Source: Palsa-504 sp963756575 (GTDB lineage Bacteria > Actinomycetota > Actinomycetes > Streptosporangiales > Streptosporangiaceae). Taken from it: DNA of 64,000 bases. The translations under genes and the position numbers were made by a program. The stretch is from assembly GCA_963756575.1 (NCBI GenBank), contig CAVWOM010000009.1:1-64000 (forward strand), in the 5' to 3' direction. Positions 24,472-30,664 of the stretch are shown one piece after another. Below the pieces are notes generated by a model. That model was not told the origin of the DNA. It ran no database searches and was given only the letters and a program-made list of their open reading frames with translations. The number at the start of each line of letters is the position of its first letter. The stretch's first letter is position 1.

Positions 24472-27262
24472 CACCGGTACCGGATTCATCCTCGTCGTTG
24501 ACGCGGTACCGCCTGCCAGCGCGGCTCAGGTCTGCGCGATGCTGAATACGGGCATCGAGAACCTGATCGACGCGCTGGAAGCCACGCCGGACCGGCCATT
24601 GCACTCGGTGGAAGTCCTCGGCGAGGCCGAGCGCCGCCGGCTGGTGGCGGAATGGAACGACACCGCGGCGCCGGTTCCCGCGGCCACGTTGCCGGCGCTG
24701 TTCCAGGCGCAGGCGGCGAGGTCCGCCGACGCGACCGCGGTGATCTGCGGGGACACGGTGCTGACGTACGGGGAGCTGAACGCGCGGGCGGATCGGCTGG
24801 CGCATGGGCTGGCGGGACTCGGCGTGGGGCCGGAGTCGGTGGTGGCCGTGGCGATGGAGCGCTCCGCTCAGCTACTGGTCGTTCTGCTCGCCGTGCTCAA
24901 GGCGGGGTGCGCCTACCTGCCGGCCGACCTTGGTCACCCAGCCGAGCGGATAGCGTTCATACTGGCCGACGCCGATCCGGCGGCTGTTCTCACCACCGGA
25001 CGCCACGCGGCTGATCTGTCCGCGATAAGCGCCGCGCCGGTACTGGCCGTTGACAACTACACGCTCGCCGGAACGAACGGTGCCGGCCAGGGGAGGGATA
25101 ACGGGACAGCCCTCCTGCGGCCGGCTCATCCGGCGTACGTCACTTACACCTCCGGGTCGACCGGCACCCCTAAGGGCGTTGTCATTCCCCACCACACGGT
25201 CGCGAACTTCCTCGCCGCGATGGGGCAGCGGTTCCCCATGACCAGCCGCGACCGGATGCTCGCGGTCACCACGGTTACCTTCGATATCCACGTGCTGGAG
25301 GTGTACCTGCCGCTGCTGGCCGGCGCGAGCGTGGTGATCGCCGACGACGCCGCCGTGCATGATCCCGCGATACTTGCCGCTCTGCTCGGCCGCGTAGGGG
25401 CGACGATCATGCAAGGCACTCCGGCGCTCTGGCAAGCCGTGCTTGGCGGGCATGCGCGGGCCGTGGCCGGGCTGCGCATGCTCACCGGCGGCGACGAGCT
25501 GCCGCCTGAGCTGGCTGCTCGCATGAGGGATCTCGCGGCACAGGTCACGAACTTGTACGGGCCAACTGAAACGACGGTGTGGTCGACCGCCGCTCAGGTT
25601 GCCGCGGACGGGCCCGTGCGTATCGGCGCACCGATCGCCAATACCCAGGTCTACGTGCTGGACGGGTTCCTGCGCCCGGCGCCGCCTGGCGTGGCGGGCG
25701 AACTCTACATCGCCGGTTCGGGGCTGGCGCGTGGCTACCTGGGCCGGCCCGGGCTGACGGGGGAACGGTTCCTAGCGTGCCCGTTCGGCCCCGTGGGGGC
25801 GCGGATGTACCGGACAGGAGATGTGGTCCGGTGGACGCCAGACGGGATGCTGCAGTTCGCGGGCCGTGCTGATGACCAGGTCAAGATCCGGGGATTCCGG
25901 ATCGAGCCAGGCGAGATCGAAGTGGTGCTCGCCGCGCATCCGGCGGTGGCGCAGGCGGTGGTAGTGGCGAGGGAGGCATCCCTTGGCGACCGGAGGCTCG
26001 CCGCCTACGTAGTCCCGGCCAACGACGGTCAGGCCGCCGGCGACGAGGTACGCCACGACGGCGAGCTGGCCGCGGCCATGCGGGAGTTCGCGGCCCGGCA
26101 CCTTCCCGAGTACATGGTGCCCGCCACCGTGACGGTCATGGAGGCGCTGCCGCTGACCGCGAACGGCAAGGTAAACCGCAAAGTGCTGCCCACTCCCGAC
26201 TACACCGCCGCCCTCGGCACCGAAGCTCGTGGGTCGGCGTCGCAGCTGGAGCAAGTCTTGTGCGAGGTCTTCGCGGAAGTCCTCGGACTGGAGCGGGCCG
26301 GCGTCGACGACGACTTCTTCCGGCTAGGCGGACATTCGCTGCTGGCGGTCACGCTGGTAGGACGGCTGCGGGAGCAGGGAGTCTCGGTCTCTGTGCGCGA
26401 CCTGATCACCGCCCCGACCGTCCGCGGGCTGATGGACCGAATGAGCTTGTCGTCGGTCCGGGCCGCGCTTGACGTTCTCCTGCCGATACGAACGAAGGGG
26501 AACAGGCCACCTCTGTTCTGCATGCACCCGGCCGGCGGGCTGAGCTGGTGCTACCTGCCCCTGGCCCGGTACGTCCCGGAGGATTTGCGGATATATGGAC
26601 TGCAGGCACGCGGTCTCGACGGCGCAAGCGAGCATCCCGGTTCCATACGCGAAATGGCGGCGGATTACATCGAACAGATCCGTTCGGTGCAGCCGGCTGG
26701 CCCGTATTACCTGCTCGGCTGGTCCTTCGGCGGCATTCCCGGACACGAGATCGCTGTCCAGCTGCGAGCCGCGGGCGAAGAAGTCGCGGCCCTGATCATC
26801 ATGGACGCGTACCCGCCGTACGAGGAGCCGGTTGCCGGAGCCGGCGACCAGGAACACGTGCCCGATAAAGAGCCCGACCAGGCGCCAGCGGACCCGGATG
26901 CCAGGATGGCCAGGATCATCGAGGGCGCGCGTAGCGAAGCAGGCAAAGTTCTCGGGGCAATATCAGACGATGAGGTAATGCTCCTTGCCCAGACCTACGA
27001 GAAAAACATGGCTCTTCGAGAAGGTCATGAATTCGGTCGATTCGACGGCCGCGTCCTGCTCTTTGTCGCGGCCGGAGACAGGCGCTTTATCGCGGCCGAG
27101 GAGAAGAATAGCAGTGTGCCAACCGCCGAGCGCTGGATCCCCTACGTTTCCGGGGAAATCTCGGAAGTCCGCCTTCCGTGCGTCCACGCAGACATGATCA
27201 AGCCGGATACTCTCGCCCAGATCTGGTCCGGTATATCGTCCTGGCTGGGATGGGAGAGCTGA
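24404..27262 (+). CDS. NRPS terminal fragment: C8 end, A8 (Gly code), T8, thioesterase
   Basis: This ORF of 952 residues starts inside C8 (TLLFTKDPTNYPL). A8 (about 24650-26200) has YTSGSTGTPKG, FDIHVLEVY, NLYGPTETT, YRTGD and GKVNR. Its hand-read code D-I-L-Q-L-G-L-V-W indicates glycine. T8 has FFRLGGHSLLAV near 26313. The thioesterase starts near 26480 with PPLFCMHPAGG. It has the nucleophile motif GWSFGG, the acid in IIMDAYPP and a C-terminal His in CVHADMIKP, so the triad looks complete. It should release the finished peptide by hydrolysis or cyclisation. The true stop is TGA at 27260-27262. The ATG at 24404 lies within C8. Confidence 0.93.
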   Translation: MPGITLLFTKDPTNYPLMAAIDDTGTGFILVVDAVPPASAAQVCAMLNTGIENLIDALEATPDRPLHSVEVLGEAERRRLVAEWNDTAAPVPAATLPALFQAQAARSADATAVICGDTVLTYGELNARADRLAHGLAGLGVGPESVVAVAMERSAQLLVVLLAVLKAGCAYLPADLGHPAERIAFILADADPAAVLTTGRHAADLSAISAAPVLAVDNYTLAGTNGAGQGRDNGTALLRPAHPAYVTYTSGSTGTPKGVVIPHHTVANFLAAMGQRFPMTSRDRMLAVTTVTFDIHVLEVYLPLLAGASVVIADDAAVHDPAILAALLGRVGATIMQGTPALWQAVLGGHARAVAGLRMLTGGDELPPELAARMRDLAAQVTNLYGPTETTVWSTAAQVAADGPVRIGAPIANTQVYVLDGFLRPAPPGVAGELYIAGSGLARGYLGRPGLTGERFLACPFGPVGARMYRTGDVVRWTPDGMLQFAGRADDQVKIRGFRIEPGEIEVVLAAHPAVAQAVVVAREASLGDRRLAAYVVPANDGQAAGDEVRHDGELAAAMREFAARHLPEYMVPATVTVMEALPLTANGKVNRKVLPTPDYTAALGTEARGSASQLEQVLCEVFAEVLGLERAGVDDDFFRLGGHSLLAVTLVGRLREQGVSVSVRDLITAPTVRGLMDRMSLSSVRAALDVLLPIRTKGNRPPLFCMHPAGGLSWCYLPLARYVPEDLRIYGLQARGLDGASEHPGSIREMAADYIEQIRSVQPAGPYYLLGWSFGGIPGHEIAVQLRAAGEEVAALIIMDAYPPYEEPVAGAGDQEHVPDKEPDQAPADPDARMARIIEGARSEAGKVLGAISDDEVMLLAQTYEKNMALREGHEFGRFDGRVLLFVAAGDRRFIAAEEKNSSVPTAERWIPYVSGEISEVRLPCVHADMIKPDTLAQIWSGISSWLGWES

Positions 27263-27659
27263 GCCTAGGATGGCGGTCCCCCGGTGGGTAGCCGGAGAAT
27301 ACCGCTTCGCGGGGCCTGCTCTGAGGGACGGGCGGATGGCGGGCAGCAGCCCCGGCGAGGCGCCGATGACCCCGGGCAGGCCGGGGTGTCGGCGTCCGCC
27401 CGGCCGGGAATCCGCAGCCGCCCGCATCAGGCCGGCCGGACCCGGCAGGCCGGAGCCGGCCCCGTCATCGACGGCGGCGAAGACGTCATCCATCGGGATG
27501 AAGCCGATCCCGGCCTTGGCGGCCTGCCACCTGGCCCATACCCGGGCACAGCGTGTCACCGCACCGATCCCGGCCGGAGCCGCTTTCGCTCAGCTCAGCG
27601 TGCGGACATGGCTCAAGGCCACTTATCTTGCCGGTCGCGGACGGACACCACAAAACCCA

Positions 27660-27780
27660 ACTAACCCAGGTAACACTGGCACCGTCAGCACCGTCAGGCG
27701 AGCATCCCGGATCAGCCAAAACGACATGAAACCTGGGTTCGAGCGCGTCGGAACGCACTGGAAACCCAGTTTCACTGAGC
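27660..27780 (-). repeat. Dispersed hairpin element, copy 1
   Basis: Read on the minus strand it has tgaaactgggttt, a 24-26 base loop containing agtgcgttccgacgcgct, then aacccaggtttcatgtcgt. After that comes a conserved tail with cggtgctgacggtgccagtg. The same layout and much of the same sequence recur on the plus strand at 61581-61715. The arms have changed together: AACCCAG/CTGGGTT here, AGCCCGG/CCGGGCT there. Such compensatory change suggests the fold matters. It might act as a terminator for the synthetase or be a non-autonomous mobile repeat. Confidence 0.65.
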
Positions 27781-27910
27781 GTTTTCCATCCTGATTCCGC
27801 CTGATCTGGCGGGTCTGTCACAAGATGATCACCGGGCGGCGCGCCGCCGCCGTGACTGGAGAAGCCCCTGGCAAGTGAGGCGATCGACCAAGAAAGCTTC
27901 ACAGGGCCTG

Positions 27911-28048
27911 ATGCTGTTTTACCGTGCCGCGCTGCCGTTGCCGTCCCGGCGCCTGGCCTTCGTGGCCGGCCTCATCCGCCGCCACCGCAAGTCGATCGGG
28001 TCGTGCTGGCGGAAGCTGAATCCCGGCCAGCAGGCCCGCGAGGCATAA
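27911..28048 (+). pseudogene. IS5-like transposase N-terminal stub
   Basis: ATG at 27911 opens a frame of 45 codons ending TAA at 28046-28048: MLFYRAALPLPSRRL, then LIRRHRKSIGSCWRKLNPG. From memory this is the N-terminal region of IS5-group transposases of actinobacteria, which continue for about 200 more residues with a catalytic domain. Here the frame ends right after NPGQQAREA and no downstream DDE part is visible. I take it to be a dead insertion remnant next to the biosynthetic gene. Confidence 0.6.
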
Positions 28049-28248
28049 GCAGGATGGAAAAGGTCTCACTGTCTCTGATGCCGCATCGGCTGCGTCCGGC
28101 GCCACATCGACGTCCAACATCAACTTAAGCAAAGCGCATTAGGACATGGCTCGCCGGGCTGGGGTGAAACCCCCGGGAATCATCGGGCAATTCCGCGTGA
28201 ATCGCCCGGTGCCCGAGACGCGGGACCGCAGCCGATAATGACCAAAAA

Positions 28249-28284
28249 ACGAGGGCTGCGTCCCCGCGGGGACGCAGCCCTCGT
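28249..28284 (-). terminator. Rho-independent terminator of the 113-residue unknown gene
   Basis: A perfect 36-base palindrome (two 18-base arms) lies 7 bases after the TAA stop at 28292-28294. On the minus strand it is followed by TTTTTTGG. A long GC stem followed by a T run is the classic intrinsic terminator form. Confidence 0.9.
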
Positions 28285-28291
28285 GGTGCGG

Positions 28292-28633
28292 TTACTCGGC
28301 GGCCACTGCGGCTTTTTCTTCGAGCGCCAGCCGGCCGGTGCCCTTGAGCGTCGCCAGATCGATGTCGGCGATGCAGCGTACCGGGTCGTCGTTCAGGATC
28401 AGGTGGCCCTCGACGTGCACGGTCCCGGTGCCCTCGTCGAAGTCGGCCTGGCTGAGGTCGGTGGCGTCGCGGTCCAGCGGGAAACCCAGCTCGGTGCCGC
28501 CTCGCGTCTGGGTGAATTTGACCAGTACGTATCCCATCTCGCCGGTCCGGTCCCGGAGTTCCTCCACGGTGGGATCTGCGCCGCCCATAACGATGGGCTG
28601 CTCGACGGTCAATCGCTCGGTCAATTCATTCAT
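28292..28633 (-). CDS. Small acidic protein of unknown function, 113 residues
   Basis: The ATG at 28633 follows a clear ribosome site (GGAGG, then TTACCC). The stop is followed at once by a strong terminator, so this is very likely a real, separately transcribed gene. The protein is acidic, without signal peptide or membrane span, and looks like one compact domain: YVLVKFTQTRGGTELGFPLD near the middle and GTVHVEGHLILNDDPVRCI later. I do not recognise the family. Its neighbours are a StrR-type activator (upstream, same strand) and the NRPS, so a role tied to the peptide cluster is possible but unproven. Confidence 0.8.
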   Translation of the reverse strand: MNELTERLTVEQPIVMGGADPTVEELRDRTGEMGYVLVKFTQTRGGTELGFPLDRDATDLSQADFDEGTGTVHVEGHLILNDDPVRCIADIDLATLKGTGRLALEEKAAVAAE

Positions 28634-28741
28634 GGGTAACCTCCGTGACGATGGTTGACATCTGAACCCGGCCTGGTACGGCAGGAAAAGTCGTAGACAT
28701 GTTTTTTAAGGTGTCATTGCGTCATAATTTACAGAGCATTT

Positions 28742-30118
28742 TTAGTGATCGGCAATGGTCGCGCATCCGAGGCGGCTCACCCGGCGGCGGCCCGGCCGCG
28801 ATGATAAACCTCGCGCCGCGCCCGGCGTCGATCCTGACGATGGTGTATCCGGTCTCTGGGCTGGCATGAGTGATGCGCTCCAGGGCGTCCTCGACGGCCG
28901 GTGCGTGGCGGCCGAAGGGTCGATGATCCGTGCCCGTCCGTCCAGTTCCCGGGCGAAGTCCTGCCACATGGTGGCGTACTGGCGGGCGAGCTTGACGACG
29001 ATGTCGACGCAGTGCGGGGGCACGGTCGCGGCCGCGTCCGGCAGCTGCTCCGCACCGGCCGCGTTGACGTGCAGCAGCCGCAGCATTCCCTTGCCGCGCT
29101 CGTTGTTGCGCAACGACGGGTCGCGCAGCAGCTTTTCCACCGCGGCGGCCGGATCTGGTGCCGCTGCCCACGAACTGAAATGAATGGCCCGGACGGAGGC
29201 GCCCTCGCCGCGGGCACCGTTACCGCCAGCGCCGTTACCGCCAGCACGGTTACCGCCAGCACGGTTACCGCCAGCACGGTTACCACCGGCGCCGTTACCG
29301 CCAGCGCTGTTACCACCGGCGCCGTTACCGCTATTAGCGCTGTTACCGCTGGCGCCGTTGAGGACAGCGTTCGCGGGCTTGCCCGGCACGGGGGACTCGC
29401 CGCGTTCCAGTCGCTTGCGCACGTCCAGGACCGTGGCGGGGGAGATGCCCGCGGCGCGTGCCACGTCGCGCAGCGATGCGTCCGGCTGCTGCGCCAGGAG
29501 TTCCGCGGCCCGCCGCCGGCCGGCGCCGCTGTCCAGCGGGCGGACCTTGCCGTCCCGGCCTACCCGCGCGTTTGACTGCGGTATCTCGTCGCTTGAACTT
29601 TTCCTGATGGCCGCCACGGTCTTGGCGGCCAAGCCAGCCGAGTGGCCGATCGCCCGGTCAGACAGGTGCGGGTGCGAGGTGATGATCCGCTCTGCGGCGG
29701 CGCGGCGGTCGGCCTGGGACAGCGGCAGGCCGTGGGTGATGTTTTCCTGGACCGCCCGCAGGAAGACGTCGGTCTCGTTCCCGTCGAAGAATATGACGTC
29801 GATGGTCTCCCGTCCCAGCAAGGACGCGGCCATCAGGCGGTGCATCCCGTCGATCACTCGCATGGTGCGCCGGTCCACCAGGATCGGCGGCAGCGACGTC
29901 TCGGTCTCGGCGAGCCGGACGATGTGCGACTTGTCTTCGCCGTTGAGCCGCGGGGAGTCGGCCGGGCGCAGGGCGAGCACGGGAACGGCCGCCACCGCGG
30001 CGGTGACGTCTGCCGCCTGCGCGGCCGGGTCATGGCCGCCCGGACGGGAGGACGCTGTGTTGCCTACTTGCTGGGACGCGCGGACAACAGGCTTTTCCAC
30101 AGCAGCTTCCCTTCGCAT
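28742..30118 (-). CDS. StrR/ParB-type pathway-specific activator
   Basis: The N-terminal half is a ParB-like nuclease-fold domain with LRPADSPRLNGEDKSHIVRL, LPPILVDRRTMRVIDGMHRL and FFDGNETDVFLRAVQENI. Two helix-turn-helix segments follow: LSDRAIGHSAGLAAKTVAAI and ASLRDVARAAGISPATVLDV. This layout matches StrR, Bbr, Tei15* and NovG, which activate antibiotic clusters, so it probably switches on the peptide genes. ATG at 30118 is possible, but a GTG at 30100 has a better ribosome site (AAGGGA 7 bases upstream). Between the last helix-turn-helix and the C-terminal part is a Gly-Asn-rich repeat (29217-29361). After about 28912 the frame appears to read out of phase through a recD2-like remnant, so the last 55-60 residues may not be native. 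Confidence 0.85.
   Translation of the reverse strand: MRREAAVEKPVVRASQQVGNTASSRPGGHDPAAQAADVTAAVAAVPVLALRPADSPRLNGEDKSHIVRLAETETSLPPILVDRRTMRVIDGMHRLMAASLLGRETIDVIFFDGNETDVFLRAVQENITHGLPLSQADRRAAAERIITSHPHLSDRAIGHSAGLAAKTVAAIRKSSSDEIPQSNARVGRDGKVRPLDSGAGRRRAAELLAQQPDASLRDVARAAGISPATVLDVRKRLERGESPVPGKPANAVLNGASGNSANSGNGAGGNSAGGNGAGGNRAGGNRAGGNRAGGNGAGGNGARGEGASVRAIHFSSWAAAPDPAAAVEKLLRDPSLRNNERGKGMLRLLHVNAAGAEQLPDAAATVPPHCVDIVVKLARQYATMWQDFARELDGRARIIDPSAATHRPSRTPWSASLMPAQRPDTPSSGSTPGAARGLSSRPGRRRVSRLGCATIADH
28755..28904 (-). pseudogene. recD2-like helicase N-terminal remnant
   Basis: In the minus frame that differs from the StrR-like gene, the DNA reads PAVEDALERITHASPETGY, then TIVRIDAGRG and later PPGEPPRMR. 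This resembles the N-terminus of RecD2-type helicases (LERITYANEENGYTVARV, then a short strand and PGE motif). Only about 50 residues are present and no helicase motifs follow. It overlaps the 3' end of the StrR-like gene, as though a deletion joined the two. Confidence 0.4.
29217..29361 (-). repeat. 15-bp tandem repeats coding for Asn-x-Ala-Gly-Gly
   Basis: About nine copies of a 15-base unit (ccgttaccgccagcg and variants on the plus strand) lie inside the StrR-like gene. On the coding strand they give NGAGG, NSAGG and NRAGG pentapeptides. The unit keeps the reading frame, so copy number could vary without breaking the protein. Confidence 0.85.
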
Positions 30119-30664
30119 GGTCCGTTCGGACGTCGCTGTCTTGGCATCGAGCCAAACAGAAGGTGCTGGTGGCCGGTTGGCGGTCGGCTGACGCCGGATT
30201 GCCGTACCGCCGGCCCGACCCGCGGCTGTTTCCCCTCCTTATGAGCACGCCGTCGCTGGGATAGTGAGCAGGTCTAACTGCCGTAGTACTGGTTCCTGTT
30301 GGATCTCGCTGCCGGGGGCCGTGAGATGGTGTGCGATAAGCGGCTTCTGTTGTCACAGGCGGACAACTGAGTCACTATAGTTACAATGATCTTGTAATAA
30401 GGAGCGGAATGATCTTGTCCGGGGAAGCTGACGGCCCTGATCTTCGAGATCACGAGGCGTGGGCCTGCTCTGAGCACCTGTCCGGGCCGCCAACCTCAAT
30501 CATCTCACTATGAGTTACTGGCGGTGGCTGTCAGGTATCGGATCCGGAAAACTTCCGTCTGTACTGGGGCGAGAAAAGTGCTACAATTCACACATTGTGG
30601 CACTTCTACCTCAAAGTCCACAAATCATCGCATGTATTAACATGACGAGACGGGGACGCGGACA
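30119..30664. promoter_or_regulatory. Divergent control region between StrR-like and SARP-like regulators
   Basis: This 546-base gap between two divergent regulators is AT-richer than its surroundings from about 30350 on. It has the inverted repeat TTGTGG-N17-CCACAA (30595-30623) and CATGT-ATTA-ACATG (30631-30644), both just upstream of the SARP-like start at 30665. These are candidate operators or promoter elements, perhaps for self-control. I saw no clear StrR box and no gene. Confidence 0.4.

Larger units (their letters stand above)
27263..28248. other. Intergenic stretch after the NRPS: no intact gene, mobile debris
   Basis: Between the synthetase stop and the terminator at 28249 I see no intact gene. 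The open frames here lack good start sites and family features. The stretch holds one copy of a dispersed hairpin element (27660-27780) and a 45-codon IS5-like transposase stub (27911-28048). Confidence 0.6.

Noticed and set aside
27270..27902. Open frames on both strands after the NRPS
   Set aside because: They cross the dispersed hairpin element and have no good ribosome site. Their partial similarity to frames at 61.5 kb comes from the shared repeat.
28249..28284. Perfect palindrome as an operator
   Set aside because: Its place just after a stop codon and the following T run fit a terminator better.
28292..30118. Cluster type as glycopeptide or ramoplanin family, from StrR-type regulator and MbtH
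   Set aside because: No A-domain code matches hydroxyphenylglycine or dihydroxyphenylglycine, and no oxygenase or Hpg genes are seen in the window.
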